6,840 bases of DNA. It comes from Campylobacteraceae bacterium (GTDB lineage: Bacteria > Campylobacterota > Campylobacteria > Campylobacterales > Campylobacteraceae). Both the position numbers and the translations under genes were made by a program. The stretch spans positions 1 to 6,840 of the forward strand of contig JAIRQK010000089.1 in the NCBI GenBank assembly GCA_031256525.1. Reading direction: 5' to 3'. Shown in pieces: positions 1-6,640 of the stretch (position 1 is the first letter of the stretch; each line of letters opens with the position of its first letter). The notes under the pieces are model-generated. The model was not told where the DNA came from and made no database searches. It was given only the letters and a program-made list of their open reading frames with translations.

Positions 1-260
1 AACTTTCTTTCAAAACCAGAAGTTAGTCCAATAATAATGTTGTTTGATAAAGCTCTGTATGTTCCCCAGAAAGCCTTCTCTTGTCTATCCTCACCTTTTG
101 CTAAAAACACAAGCTGATCATTCTCTACTTTTACTAAAACATTACCTTTAGTATTTAACTCTTTTGAAATATTTCCCTTTTTAAAGTGGATAATATTTCC
201 ATCTACCTTAACTTCCAATCCATTAGGAATATTTACAGGTTGTTTACCAATTCTCGACAT
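1..260 (-). CDS. rplF: 50S ribosomal protein L6 (3' end cut by window)
   Basis: L6 sits near the factor-binding region of the large subunit. The visible 86 residues start [20 protein letters not shown], the conserved L6 N-terminus. They continue with [30 protein letters not shown], with the W-G-T-x-R-A block of the first L6 domain, then [12 protein letters not shown]. The frame remains open to the window edge; the full protein is usually about 178 residues, so about half is missing. AAGGA lies 6-7 nt before the ATG. Its place directly after rpsH is the usual spc order; the 77-nt gap before it is the unusual point. Confidence 0.95.
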   Translation of the reverse strand, partial: MSRIGKQPVNIPNGLEVKVDGNIIHFKKGNISKELNTKGNVLVKVENDQLVFLAKGEDRQEKAFWGTYRALSNNIIIGLTSGFERK

Positions 261-337
261 CTTTTTCCTTTTTACTTGTCTACGATAAGTCTACTTAATT
301 TAGAATGGTTATCGAATACCATAAAAACTAAAATTTT
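261..337 (-). other. 77-nt rpsH-rplF intergenic region
   Basis: Every other junction here is an overlap or a gap of at most 11 nt. On the minus strand this AT-rich spacer holds a near-palindrome (305-322: ATGGTATTCGATAACCAT, pairing ATGGT with ACCAT around a TCGA core). It also has two GTAGAC copies 11 nt apart (289-294 and 278-283) and the AAGGA Shine-Dalgarno motif of rplF next to its start. An ATG at 322 opens a 16-codon frame ending TAA at 272. I see no GC-rich hairpin with a U-tract, so no intrinsic terminator. A weak promoter cannot be ruled out. Confidence 0.6.
305..322 (-). repeat. Near-palindrome between rpsH and rplF
   Basis: The 18-nt sequence ATGGTATTCGATAACCAT pairs with itself except at two A-T/T-A positions on each side of the TCGA centre. 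It could be a short RNA hairpin (ATGGT/ACCAT, 8-nt loop) or a DNA operator-like site. It overlaps the ATG of the 16-codon frame. No known regulator is recognised. Confidence 0.35.
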
Positions 338-733
338 TTACCAAATACTGCAAAGTAATTCGCCACCAACACCAAGTTTGCTAGCTTCATCATTGCTCAA
401 TACACCTTTTGAGGTGCTTACCACTATCGTTCCATACCCATTTTTAAAACGATGTATATCGCTTTTACCTTTATAAACTCTTCTTCCAGGCTTTGAAAGT
501 CTTTTCACTTCGTTTATAACTTGTTTTCCAGACTCATCATATTTTAAAATTACATTTATGAATTTTTTATTACCATTTTCGGTTACATTAAAACTCTCTA
601 TATAGCCTTTACTCTGGAAAATAACCAAAATCGCCTCTACAGCCTTTGTATAAATAAGCTCGGTTGCTTCTAATTTTCTCATAGAAGCATTTCTAATTCT
701 TGTTATACCATCTGCAATTAAATCATTAATCAT
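338..733 (-). CDS. rpsH: 30S ribosomal protein S8
   Basis: S8 binds the central domain of 16S rRNA and, in E. coli, represses the spc operon translationally. The protein has 131 residues, the usual length. It starts [20 protein letters not shown], followed by [13 protein letters not shown] sequence ([12 protein letters not shown]) and [13 protein letters not shown]. The C-terminal signature STSKGVLS is at residues 106-113, with [11 protein letters not shown] at the end. The start has AAGGAAG just upstream in the 9-nt gap after rpsN. The stop is followed by 77 nt before rplF, the only large gap in the window. Confidence 0.97.
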   Translation of the reverse strand: MINDLIADGITRIRNASMRKLEATELIYTKAVEAILVIFQSKGYIESFNVTENGNKKFINVILKYDESGKQVINEVKRLSKPGRRVYKGKSDIHRFKNGYGTIVVSTSKGVLSNDEASKLGVGGELLCSIW

Positions 734-742
734 AAAACTTCC

Positions 743-928
743 TTACCAACTTGCTTTTTTAAGTCCGGGAATTAACCCTTCATTTGCCATTTTGCGAAGA
801 CAAACACGGCATATGCCAAAATCTCTGTATACTGAATGTGGTCTTCCACAAATTTGACAACGAGTATAACCTCGAACTTTAAATTTAGGCGCTCTTGCAG
901 CCTTTGCGATCATAGATTTTTTAGCCAT
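743..928 (-). CDS. rpsN: 30S ribosomal protein S14, zinc-ribbon (type Z) form
   Basis: S14 is a head protein of the small subunit that binds 16S rRNA late in assembly. The protein has 61 residues, the short form of the family. It starts [20 protein letters not shown] and carries four cysteines (Cys24, Cys27, Cys40, Cys43) in CQIC and CRVC pairs. These are expected to bind one zinc ion. The longer zinc-free S14 of about 100 residues, as in E. coli, lacks them. The tail [18 protein letters not shown] is typical. The start overlaps the end of rplE by 8 nt, with AGGGA upstream. In some bacteria a zinc-free paralogue replaces this protein under zinc limitation; none is in the window. Confidence 0.97.
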   Translation of the reverse strand: MAKKSMIAKAARAPKFKVRGYTRCQICGRPHSVYRDFGICRVCLRKMANEGLIPGLKKASW

Positions 929-1478
929 TTAAACGTCCCTTTGCAAATGGAATTCCAATTAATTCTAATAATTTAAAAGCCTCTTTATCACTTTTGCTTG
1001 TTGTAACGATTGTGATATTCATTCCGTGAGTTTTAATAATTTTATCATATTCAACTTCTGGAAACATTAGTTGCTCATTTAGACCAAAATTATAACTACC
1101 TCTACCATCAAAACCATTTCTTGGCAAACCTCTAAAGTCTTTAACTCTTGGAAGAGCTATTGATATAAGTTTTGTTAAAAAGCTATACATATTGTTGCCT
1201 CTTAGAGTAACTTTTATTCCAACAGGGAAACCTTCTCTTACTTTAAAGCCAGCAACAGATTTGTTTGCATTTGTCATAACAGCTTTTTGTCCTGCTATCA
1301 AAGATATTGTATCTGTCATATTTTGCATAATTTTCATATCTTTTGCAGAATCACCAGCACCAACACTTATAACAACTTTTTCAAGAGAAGGAATTAGCAT
1401 TGGGTTTTTAATATCTAACTCTTTTTGCAAAACTTGTCTAATCTCTTTTTTATATTTATCTCTTAATGCAACACTCAT
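921..1478 (-). CDS. rplE: 50S ribosomal protein L5
   Basis: L5 binds 5S rRNA with L18 in the central protuberance and contacts P-site tRNA. The chosen product has 185 residues and starts [17 protein letters not shown]. The open frame extends 19 more codons into rplX, but that stretch is not L5-like. Conserved blocks include [87 protein letters not shown] and the [17 protein letters not shown]-terminus. The last 8 nt overlap rpsN. In E. coli, S8 represses this operon by binding mRNA near the start of rplE. Whether that site exists here cannot be judged by eye. Confidence 0.96.
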   Translation of the reverse strand: MSVALRDKYKKEIRQVLQKELDIKNPMLIPSLEKVVISVGAGDSAKDMKIMQNMTDTISLIAGQKAVMTNANKSVAGFKVREGFPVGIKVTLRGNNMYSFLTKLISIALPRVKDFRGLPRNGFDGRGSYNFGLNEQLMFPEVEYDKIIKTHGMNITIVTTSKSDKEAFKLLELIGIPFAKGRLNG

Positions 1479-1479
1479 A

Positions 1480-1713
1480 TTATTCCTCGACTTTTGCAAC
1501 ATTGGATACATGAATAGGCATCTCTTTATTGACAAATCCGCCTTTTTCGTGTTTTTCGCTTGGTTTTACAGCTTTTTTAGCTATTTTACAACCCTCAACT
1601 ATAACTTGTGAGGTTTTAGGCAAAACTTTCACAACTTTTCCAGTTTGCCCTTTATCATCACCAGCTATAATTTTAACCATATCATTTTTTTTAATTTTTA
1701 ACTTTGTCGCCAT
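1480..1713 (-). CDS. rplX: 50S ribosomal protein L24
   Basis: L24 is one of the proteins that start 50S assembly, binding near the 5' end of 23S rRNA. The protein has 77 residues, short compared with about 104 in E. coli but typical of Campylobacterota. It begins [20 protein letters not shown], and the KOW motif spans about residues 11-35 ([18 protein letters not shown]). It then has [23 protein letters not shown], as in other L24 proteins. A strong CGGAGG Shine-Dalgarno motif lies before the start, inside rplN. The gene ends 1 nt before the chosen rplE start. Confidence 0.95.
   Translation of the reverse strand: MATKLKIKKNDMVKIIAGDDKGQTGKVVKVLPKTSQVIVEGCKIAKKAVKPSEKHEKGGFVNKEMPIHVSNVAKVEE
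1484..1489 (-). promoter_or_regulatory. Shine-Dalgarno motif that fixes the rplE start
   Basis: The minus strand reads CGAGGA in the last codons of rplX, 5 nt before the ATG at 1478. It supports that start over the frame open from 1535. Confidence 0.7.
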
Positions 1714-2081
1714 TATAAAACCTCCGGTGCTAGAGATACTATTTTCATAAAATTAGCATATCTAACTTCACGACTTACCGGTCCAAATATACGAGTACCG
1801 ACTGGTTCGCCTTTATTATCAAGTATAACTGCTGCATTTTCATCAAAGCGAATCAAAGACCCATTTTCTCTTTGAATCTCTTTTTTTGTTCTAACGATAA
1901 CAGCTTTTACAACCTGACCTTTTTTAATCTTTCCATTAGGTATAGCTTTTTTTACAGAGGCAATTATGACATCTCCTACTGTTGCGTATCTTTTTTTACT
2001 ACCACCTAATACCTTAATACACATAATCTCTTTCGCACCGCTATTATCAGCAACTGAGAGTCTAGTAAAACTTTGAACCAT
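1713..2081 (-). CDS. rplN: 50S ribosomal protein L14
   Basis: L14 lies at the subunit interface and takes part in an intersubunit bridge with 16S rRNA. The protein has 122 residues, the invariant family length. It starts [20 protein letters not shown], followed by [48 protein letters not shown] and [13 protein letters not shown], all family signatures. The start overlaps the rpsQ stop by 1 nt (TAATG), with AGGAG 7 nt upstream in rpsQ. The stop overlaps the rplX start in the same way. The junctions at both ends point to reinitiating or coupled ribosomes. Confidence 0.98.
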   Translation of the reverse strand: MVQSFTRLSVADNSGAKEIMCIKVLGGSKKRYATVGDVIIASVKKAIPNGKIKKGQVVKAVIVRTKKEIQRENGSLIRFDENAAVILDNKGEPVGTRIFGPVSREVRYANFMKIVSLAPEVL

Positions 2082-2332
2082 TACTCAACTCCTGCTGTTA
2101 CAATTTTTTTAAGGCGAAACGATTTTCTTTTTGAAAGCGGTCTGCACTCAACTGCTAAGACCACATCTCCCGCTTTAGCCTCATTTTTTTCATCATGAAC
2201 TAAATATTTTTTAAATCTTTTCACAATTTTTCTATATTTTGGGTGCATAACGCGACGTTCAACCAAAACAGTTGCAGTTTTATCTCCCGCTTTTTGAAGA
2301 ACTACACCTTGAATTTCTCTTTTTAGTGTCAT
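2081..2332 (-). CDS. rpsQ: 30S ribosomal protein S17
   Basis: S17 is an OB-fold primary binder of the 16S rRNA 5' domain. The protein has 83 residues, the family norm. It starts [20 protein letters not shown] and has [20 protein letters not shown], then [20 protein letters not shown] and [16 protein letters not shown], matching the conserved S17 blocks. AGGGG lies just upstream in the 11-nt gap after rpmC. The TAA stop shares one base with the rplN ATG (TAATG). In the E. coli arrangement this is the last gene of the S10 operon and a separate spc operon starts at rplN. Here there is no room for a separate promoter outside coding sequence. Confidence 0.97.
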   Translation of the reverse strand: MTLKREIQGVVLQKAGDKTATVLVERRVMHPKYRKIVKRFKKYLVHDEKNEAKAGDVVLAVECRPLSKRKSFRLKKIVTAGVE

Positions 2333-2343
2333 TTTTACCCCTA

Positions 2344-2535
2344 TTACTCTATATTGCTTGCTGATATTGCTGTACTAATTTTTGCAATATCTTTTCTGAC
2401 TTCTCGAATTTCATTAGGGTTTGTCAGCTGCATAGTTTTAAGCTTCTGTTTTAATGTAAACAAAAGCACCTTTTTCTCTTTTAATAACACTTTAAGCTCT
2501 TGAATGTTTTTATCTTTTAAATCAGTAAATTTCAT
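2344..2535 (-). CDS. rpmC: 50S ribosomal protein L29
   Basis: L29 is a small helical protein next to L23 at the exit tunnel. The chosen product has 63 residues: [14 protein letters not shown], then [19 protein letters not shown], then [19 protein letters not shown], the usual two-helix hairpin of L29. A GTG two codons upstream, at 2541, would add Met-Lys. I chose the ATG at 2535 because family members begin MK-[FY]-T-[DE] and because an AGGG motif lies 9 nt before it but only 3 nt before the GTG. The start overlaps the end of rplP by 14 nt, so coupled translation is likely. rpsQ follows after 11 nt. Confidence 0.95.
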   Translation of the reverse strand: MKFTDLKDKNIQELKVLLKEKKVLLFTLKQKLKTMQLTNPNEIREVRKDIAKISTAISASNIE

Positions 2536-2947
2536 TTTCACTTTCCCTAGTTATAATTTTTGTCTTAAAAGGGAGCTTATGCATAGCTAAAGTTAAAGCC
2601 TCACGAGCCAATTCTTCATCAACGCCAGCAATTTCATAAATGATACGACCCGGCTTAATATTCATAACCCATTTCTCAACGCTTCCTTTACCTTTACCCA
2701 TTCTCGTTTCAAGCGGTTTAGCAGTAAGTGGTTTATCTGGAAAAACACGAATCCATGTTTTTGCTTGACGTTTTACATGTCTTGTTAACGCAATACGAGC
2801 TGCCTCAATTTGACGAGAATCAATTCTTCCTGCCTCAACAGCCTTAATAGCCAAATCGCCAAAAGCAATACTCGCTCCGCGAGTAGCTTTGCCGCGATTA
2901 CGACCTTTCATCTGCTTTCTATATTTAGTTCTTTTGGGCATCAGCAT
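2522..2947 (-). CDS. rplP: 50S ribosomal protein L16
   Basis: L16 lies near the A site and the central protuberance, where it helps position tRNA and complete 50S assembly. The protein has 141 residues and starts [19 protein letters not shown], close to the E. coli N-terminus MLQPKRTKFRKMHKGRNRG. It continues with [40 protein letters not shown] and [11 protein letters not shown]. Arg82 aligns with Arg81 of E. coli L16, the residue hydroxylated there by a 2-oxoglutarate oxygenase. Whether it is modified here is unknown. A second in-frame ATG lies two codons in, but the MLxPKR pattern favours the first. GAGG lies 9 nt upstream, in the end of rpsC. The last 14 nt overlap rpmC. Confidence 0.97.
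   Translation of the reverse strand: MLMPKRTKYRKQMKGRNRGKATRGASIAFGDLAIKAVEAGRIDSRQIEAARIALTRHVKRQAKTWIRVFPDKPLTAKPLETRMGKGKGSVEKWVMNIKPGRIIYEIAGVDEELAREALTLAMHKLPFKTKIITRESENEIY
2545..2548 (-). promoter_or_regulatory. Shine-Dalgarno motif deciding the rpmC start
   Basis: AGGG on the minus strand lies 9 nt before the ATG at 2535 and only 3 nt before the alternative GTG at 2541. The spacing favours the ATG. The motif is inside the rplP coding sequence. Confidence 0.55.
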
Positions 2948-2949
2948 AA

Positions 2950-3681
2950 CTATTTACCTCTCTTTGCTTTAGGAGCTTTATTTTTATTAGGTTCTTCAGT
3001 TTTTTCAACTTGTAAACCTTTAGCTAAAACTTCGCCTTTAAATATCCAAACTTTAACGCCTATAATTCCGTAAGTTGTGTGAGCTTCTGCAAAACCATAA
3101 TCAATTTTCGCTCTTAAGGTATGAAGAGGAACTCTTCCTTCTAAATACCACTCTGTTCTTGCCATTTCAGCTCCGCCAAGTCTCCCAGAAACAGATATTT
3201 TTATCCCTTTTGCACCAGATTTTTGTGCACCTTGAATAACTTTTTTCATAGCACGTCTAAAAGCAACTCTTCTCTCTAACTGCATAGCAACATTTTCAGC
3301 TGCAAGTTGAGCAGAGGCTTGTGGACGTCTCTCTTCTTTAATGTTTACATTAACCTCTTTTTTAACTGCTTCTTTTTTATTAGCTGCTTCTTTATTAACT
3401 ATTTTTTGAAGTTTTTCTTTCAATTTCTCAATATCAGAACCTTTTTTACCGATAATAATTCCCGGTCTTGCAGCTACAACCGTAACACGAAGTTTTTTAG
3501 CTGTTCTTTCAACTAAAATTTGATTAATTCCTGCATAATAGAGCTCTTTTTTCAAGAATTTTCTAATTTCATAATCTTCTTTGATATTAGAAGCTAATAC
3601 TTGTTTGCTCGGAAACCATCTTGATTCCCAATTTCTATTAATTCCAAGTCTTAGACCAATTGGATTTACTTTTTGACCCAT
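2950..3681 (-). CDS. rpsC: 30S ribosomal protein S3
   Basis: S3 is at the mRNA entry channel, where it contributes to mRNA unwinding. The protein has 243 residues and starts [18 protein letters not shown], the conserved S3 N-terminus. An upstream in-frame extension of 14 codons runs into rplV and was rejected. A KH type II domain follows, with its GxxG loop as GKKG at residues 78-81. The C-terminal domain contains [31 protein letters not shown] and [12 protein letters not shown]. Between the KH loop and [10 protein letters not shown] lies a Lys/Glu/Ala-rich stretch (about residues 96-110) that is longer than in E. coli S3 and is built from imperfect tandem repeats. The tail is Lys-rich. rplP follows after 2 nt. 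Confidence 0.97.
   Translation of the reverse strand: MGQKVNPIGLRLGINRNWESRWFPSKQVLASNIKEDYEIRKFLKKELYYAGINQILVERTAKKLRVTVVAARPGIIIGKKGSDIEKLKEKLQKIVNKEAANKKEAVKKEVNVNIKEERRPQASAQLAAENVAMQLERRVAFRRAMKKVIQGAQKSGAKGIKISVSGRLGGAEMARTEWYLEGRVPLHTLRAKIDYGFAEAHTTYGIIGVKVWIFKGEVLAKGLQVEKTEEPNKNKAPKAKRGK
3352..3396 (-). repeat. Imperfect tandem repeat inside rpsC (AATAAAGAAGCAGCT type)
   Basis: On the minus strand a unit of 15 nt (AATAAAGAAGCAGCT) is followed by an 18-nt variant (AATAAAAAAGAAGCAGTT), then by a more diverged copy beginning AAAAAAGAGG. They encode [11 protein letters not shown] and KKEV, about residues 96-110 of S3. All units keep the reading frame. The pattern suggests expansion by replication slippage within the KH domain's C-terminal side. 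Confidence 0.6.
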
Positions 3682-3682
3682 A

Positions 3683-4012
3683 TTAATCTTCCTTTGCTTT
3701 TTTACTAACTTCAACAAATACATGAGAAGTAGGTTTTCTTATTGGCGTTGCACTTCCTCTAGCTCTTGGAGTAAATCTTTTTAGGACTGGACCTTGATCT
3801 ATTCTACAAGAAGAGACAATAACCTCATTTGATTCATATCCACCATTTGCAACCGCTGAAGCAATCACTTTAGAGATAACTTTAGCTGCTTTATTTGGTG
3901 TAAACTCTAATGAAGCAAGTGCTAATTCTGCATTCATACCTTGAACCTCTTTTGCGATAAGTCTTGCTTTAATTGGAGACAAGCGAATATATTTTAATGT
4001 TGCATTACTCAT
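3683..4012 (-). CDS. rplV: 50S ribosomal protein L22
   Basis: L22 contacts all domains of 23S rRNA, and its long beta hairpin lines the exit tunnel beside L4. The protein has 109 residues, in the family range. It starts [20 protein letters not shown], and the hairpin region (about residues 74-96) holds [18 protein letters not shown], the typical RNA-contacting segment. Mutations and indels in this hairpin give macrolide resistance in other bacteria; no insertion or deletion is apparent here. The start has AGGGG upstream in the 10-nt gap after rpsS. The gene ends 1 nt before the chosen rpsC start, and the rpsC Shine-Dalgarno motif lies inside its last codons. Confidence 0.97.
   Translation of the reverse strand: MSNATLKYIRLSPIKARLIAKEVQGMNAELALASLEFTPNKAAKVISKVIASAVANGGYESNEVIVSSCRIDQGPVLKRFTPRARGSATPIRKPTSHVFVEVSKKAKED
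3688..3694 (-). promoter_or_regulatory. Shine-Dalgarno motif that fixes the rpsC start
   Basis: The minus strand reads AAGGAAG within the end of rplV, 6 nt before the ATG at 3681 that begins MGQKVNPIG. It supports this start over the longer open frame from 3723. Confidence 0.75.
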
Positions 4013-4022
4013 ACTTTATCCC

Positions 4023-4304
4023 CTATTTGCCAATTTTTTTCTGAACAGAGCCTTTATGACCCTTGAATGTTCTTGTTGGTGCAAACTCTCCAAGTTTATA
4101 TCCGATATGATTTTCTGTTACATATACAGGAACAAAAACTTTTCCATTGTGCACACTAAAAGTAAGTCCGATCATTTCAGGAGTAATTGTACTTCTTCTT
4201 GACCAAGTCTTAATTGGTTTATTATCATTAGATGCTTTTGCTGATAGAACTTTTTTAGAAAGACTATCATCAACAAAAGGACCTTTTTTAAGTGATCTTG
4301 CCAT
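4023..4304 (-). CDS. rpsS: 30S ribosomal protein S19
   Basis: S19 sits in the head of the small subunit, near S13, and contacts the large subunit and A-site tRNA. The protein has 93 residues, the standard length. It begins [19 protein letters not shown], almost the family consensus. It continues with [25 protein letters not shown], then [16 protein letters not shown], and ends in a basic tail. The ATG lies 2 nt after the rplB stop and has AAAGGT upstream. The stop is followed by 10 nt before rplV. No anomaly was seen. Confidence 0.97.
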   Translation of the reverse strand: MARSLKKGPFVDDSLSKKVLSAKASNDNKPIKTWSRRSTITPEMIGLTFSVHNGKVFVPVYVTENHIGYKLGEFAPTRTFKGHKGSVQKKIGK

Positions 4305-4306
4305 TG

Positions 4307-5137
4307 TTATTTACCTTTTCTTCTAGAGATAATCAACTTATCACTAGCTTTTTTTCTACGAGTTTTCGCACCCTTGGTTGGTTTACCCCAAGGTGTAACT
4401 GGATGACGACCTGAGTTCTTTTTGCCCTCACCACCTCCATGTGGGTGGTCAACTGGGTTCATAGCAGAACCTCTCGTTTGTGGTCTAATACCTCTGTGGC
4501 GATTTCTACCAGCTTTACCAATTTTAACATTTGACCAATCTTCGTTACCAATAACGCCAATTGTTGCCATACATTCAGCCAAAACTTGTCTCATCTCACC
4601 ACTTGGCAATCTTAAGATAACATATTTCTCTTCTTTACCCATAAGTTGAGCGTAACCACCAGCACTTCTAGCCATTTGACCGCCTTTGCCCGGCTTCAAT
4701 TCAACATTATGAATAATTGTACCTATTGGAATGCTCTTTAGTTTCATTGCATTACCCGGTTTTATATCAAGTCCACTCTCAGCAGAAGATATAACATCTC
4801 CAACTTTCAAGCCTGAAGGTTGTAAAATATATCTCTTCTCTCCATCAGCATAACAAATAAGTGCTATACGACAATTTCTGTTTGGGTCATACTCTATTGC
4901 TTCAACTTTTCCAAGAATATCAAATTTTTTTCTTTTAAAATCAATAATTCTATATAGTTTTTTAGCACCACCCTCTTTATGTCTTGAAGTAATACGACCA
5001 TAACTATTTCTACCAGCAGTAACTGGGAGTTTTACAAGAAGTGATGGAACACTTGGTTTTGCTGTAATATCTCCACTATCAAGTCCGCTTATAAAACGAC
5101 GTGACGGGGTATACGGTTTATATGTTTTTATCGCCAT
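4307..5137 (-). CDS. rplB: 50S ribosomal protein L2
   Basis: L2 is a primary 23S rRNA-binding protein needed for subunit association and for a functional peptidyl transferase centre. The protein has 276 residues, the usual length. The N-terminal part reads [15 protein letters not shown], followed by the RNA-binding beta barrels with [11 protein letters not shown] and [18 protein letters not shown]. The C-terminal signature [20 protein letters not shown] is intact. His231 in this signature aligns with His229 of E. coli L2, which is important for peptidyl transfer. A basic tail ends the protein. The start has AGAGGTG just upstream, within the end of rplW, 2 nt away. rpsS follows after 2 nt. A confident, ordinary L2. 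Confidence 0.98.
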   Translation of the reverse strand: MAIKTYKPYTPSRRFISGLDSGDITAKPSVPSLLVKLPVTAGRNSYGRITSRHKEGGAKKLYRIIDFKRKKFDILGKVEAIEYDPNRNCRIALICYADGEKRYILQPSGLKVGDVISSAESGLDIKPGNAMKLKSIPIGTIIHNVELKPGKGGQMARSAGGYAQLMGKEEKYVILRLPSGEMRQVLAECMATIGVIGNEDWSNVKIGKAGRNRHRGIRPQTRGSAMNPVDHPHGGGEGKKNSGRHPVTPWGKPTKGAKTRRKKASDKLIISRRKGK

Positions 5138-5139
5138 AT

Positions 5140-5421
5140 TTACACCTCTGTATTTTCTAGTTTAGCACCTTCTGGCAACTTAACATAGAATTTTTTATAA
5201 TCATTTCTTTTACCAACGACTCCACGAAACTTTTTAACTTTTCCATTAACTCGCAAAGAGTTAATCTTTAACGGTGCAATACTAAAATACTCTTTAAGAA
5301 CATTTTTTAGCCCATTTTTAGTCATCTTAGGAGAAGTTTGTATAACAACTGTTCCCTCTTCTTGAAGGCTTAAACTTTTTTCAGTATAAAGTATTGCTTT
5401 AATATCAGTAATATCTGCCAT
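5140..5421 (-). CDS. rplW: 50S ribosomal protein L23
   Basis: L23 sits at the polypeptide exit and is the docking site for trigger factor and signal recognition particle. The protein has 93 residues, typical of the family. It starts [16 protein letters not shown], where the Y-T-E-K-S motif near the N-terminus is diagnostic. The central part includes [21 protein letters not shown], and the Lys/Arg-rich loop [17 protein letters not shown] follows as in bacterial L23. The ATG lies 2 nt after the rplD stop, with a GAGG Shine-Dalgarno motif inside the end of rplD. The gene is followed by rplB after 2 nt. Nothing unusual was seen. Confidence 0.96.
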   Translation of the reverse strand: MADITDIKAILYTEKSLSLQEEGTVVIQTSPKMTKNGLKNVLKEYFSIAPLKINSLRVNGKVKKFRGVVGKRNDYKKFYVKLPEGAKLENTEV

Positions 5422-5423
5422 TT

Positions 5424-6050
5424 TTAGCCCTCTTTCGTAATGTTTTCTAAAACAGATTTTTCAACAACAACAGCATGAAATGTTGCAACCATATAAGCAT
5501 TTAATTCGTTAATATCTGCAACATAACTATTGTTTAAATTTCTAAAAGCTAGAAATGTTTTTTCATCAACCAAATCTTTTACCAAAAGAGCATCTCTTAA
5601 TTTTAATTTTTTAAGAATATTTGCAGCATCTTTCGTTTTGCCTGACGAAATCTCTAATGAGTCTACTATATATAATGAACCAATTCTTGCTTTTTCATAT
5701 AAAGCATATTCAAGTGCTAATTTCTTTTGCTTTTTATTAACTTTTAAATCATAATTTCTATTTCCTCTTGGTCCAAAAGCTGAACCACCGCCTACCCAAA
5801 CAGATGAACGAGAACTACCAGCTCTTGCGCCACCCCTACCTTTTTGACTCCAAGGTTTTTTACCACCACCGCTTACGCTTCCTTTATTTTTTGTACAAGC
5901 ACTATTTGCACGCAAAGAAGCTGCATAAGATTTTACATATAAATATAGGTTGTGCGGATTAATTTCGCTATAGTTTTCTGGAAGCTCAAAATCACCAGAT
6001 TTTTTTAATTTTGCATCCAAAACAATAGCTTTTACTGCTTCTTTACTCAT
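5424..6050 (-). CDS. rplD: 50S ribosomal protein L4
   Basis: L4 binds 23S rRNA, helps early 50S assembly, and lines the nascent peptide exit tunnel with an extended loop. The protein has 208 residues, in the family range. The loop (about residues 61-95) contains [20 protein letters not shown] and then the [10 protein letters not shown] segment, as in bacterial L4. The [16 protein letters not shown] helix follows, and an alpha/beta C-terminal part ends [12 protein letters not shown]. The ATG lies in an ATGA overlap with rplC and has AAGGA upstream (GTAAGGATTGTTAAATG). In gammaproteobacteria L4 represses its own operon through the S10 leader. That leader lies outside this window, so nothing can be said about it here. 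rplW follows after 2 nt. Confidence 0.97.
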   Translation of the reverse strand: MSKEAVKAIVLDAKLKKSGDFELPENYSEINPHNLYLYVKSYAASLRANSACTKNKGSVSGGGKKPWSQKGRGGARAGSSRSSVWVGGGSAFGPRGNRNYDLKVNKKQKKLALEYALYEKARIGSLYIVDSLEISSGKTKDAANILKKLKLRDALLVKDLVDEKTFLAFRNLNNSYVADINELNAYMVATFHAVVVEKSVLENITKEG

Positions 6051-6628
6051 TTAACAATCCTTACTCTTCCAAGTGCACCATTTGCACCAGAAACTGAACC
6101 TTTAACTACTAAAATTCCATTTGCTTTATCAAAAGATACAACATCGCTTCTTACGCTCACTGTCGAATTTCCGTAATGTCCTGGCATTTTTTTACCTTTT
6201 TGAACACGACCCGGCCATTCACGGTTACCAATAGAACCTGAACGTCTGTGAAACCTACTACCATGAGCACCAGGTCCACCAGCAAATCCATGTCTTTTAA
6301 TAACACCGGAAAAACCTCTTCCCTTGCTAGTAAAAGTTGCTTGCACAAGTTTAGCACTATCCAAACCTGACACATCTAAATCACCAGCAGTTTCATTAAC
6401 AACTTTTTCAAGTGTTGCAAAACGGTTAAACTCAGCACTTAGTCCAAACTTTTTTTGTTGTCCAGCAACAGCTTTATTCATCTGTTTACCACTACTATAA
6501 GCAACCAATGCTGATTTGTTCTCATTTACCTCGCAAACTTTAGTCTCTAAAACACGCAACAAAGTAACTGGGGTACTTGAAGCATTTATTGTTCTGCTCA
6601 TTCCCACTTTTTCTACTATAAATTCCAT
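6047..6628 (-). CDS. rplC: 50S ribosomal protein L3
   Basis: L3 is an early assembly protein of the large subunit whose long loop reaches towards the peptidyl transferase centre. The protein has 193 residues and starts [14 protein letters not shown]. The frame stays open for 13 more codons upstream, but that extension would run into rpsJ and is not L3-like. The ATG at 6628 has AAGGG 7 nt upstream, so I chose it. The central loop (about residues 111-154) carries the family-typical [28 protein letters not shown] and [11 protein letters not shown] motifs, and the C-terminus ends in a short beta region ([15 protein letters not shown]). The position aligned with the methylated glutamine of E. coli L3 is Glu137. 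The stop overlaps the rplD start by 4 nt (ATGA), which favours translational coupling. The length fits Campylobacterota L3, which is shorter than the E. coli protein. Confidence 0.97.
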   Translation of the reverse strand: MEFIVEKVGMSRTINASSTPVTLLRVLETKVCEVNENKSALVAYSSGKQMNKAVAGQQKKFGLSAEFNRFATLEKVVNETAGDLDVSGLDSAKLVQATFTSKGRGFSGVIKRHGFAGGPGAHGSRFHRRSGSIGNREWPGRVQKGKKMPGHYGNSTVSVRSDVVSFDKANGILVVKGSVSGANGALGRVRIVK

Positions 6629-6634
6629 ATATTT

Positions 6635-6640
6635 ACCCTT
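6635..6640 (-). promoter_or_regulatory. Shine-Dalgarno motif that fixes the rplC start
   Basis: The minus strand reads AAGGGT here, 6-7 nt before the ATG at 6628, and it overlaps the rpsJ stop codon. It supports the internal ATG over the longer open frame that begins at 6667 inside rpsJ. Confidence 0.75.

Noticed and set aside
286..297. TAAGTAGACTTA as a terminator hairpin after rpsH.
   Set aside because: The stem is only 5 AT-rich base pairs with a 2-nt loop and no U-tract follows. Termination before rplF would also split a core operon.
1479..1535. Longer N-terminus for L5 inside rplX.
   Set aside because: The extra 19 residues are not L5-like; the ATG at 1478 has GAGGA 5 nt upstream.
186..1750. 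Plus-strand open frames opposite rplF, rpsH, rplE and rplX (for example 186-476, 1192-1611, 1529-1750).
   Set aside because: They lie antisense to well-conserved ribosomal genes, have no family resemblance, and contain hydrophobic, low-complexity translations expected from the reverse of Lys-rich AT-rich genes.
3682..3723. Longer N-terminus for S3 from an ATG inside rplV.
   Set aside because: S3 begins MGQKVNPIG in this and most other bacteria, and AAGGAAG sits 6 nt before that ATG.
2810..5962. Plus-strand open frames opposite rplP, rpsC, rplB and rplD (2810-3073, 3307-3516, 4422-4649, 5530-5754, 5768-5962).
   Set aside because: Each is a shadow of a confident minus-strand gene. The Phe/Cys-rich or Pro-rich translations simply mirror Lys/Glu or Gly-rich coding sequence.
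6157..6375. Minus-strand frame within rplC in another phase, 72 codons.
   Set aside because: It is inside the most conserved loop of L3, in a shifted frame, and shows no domain.
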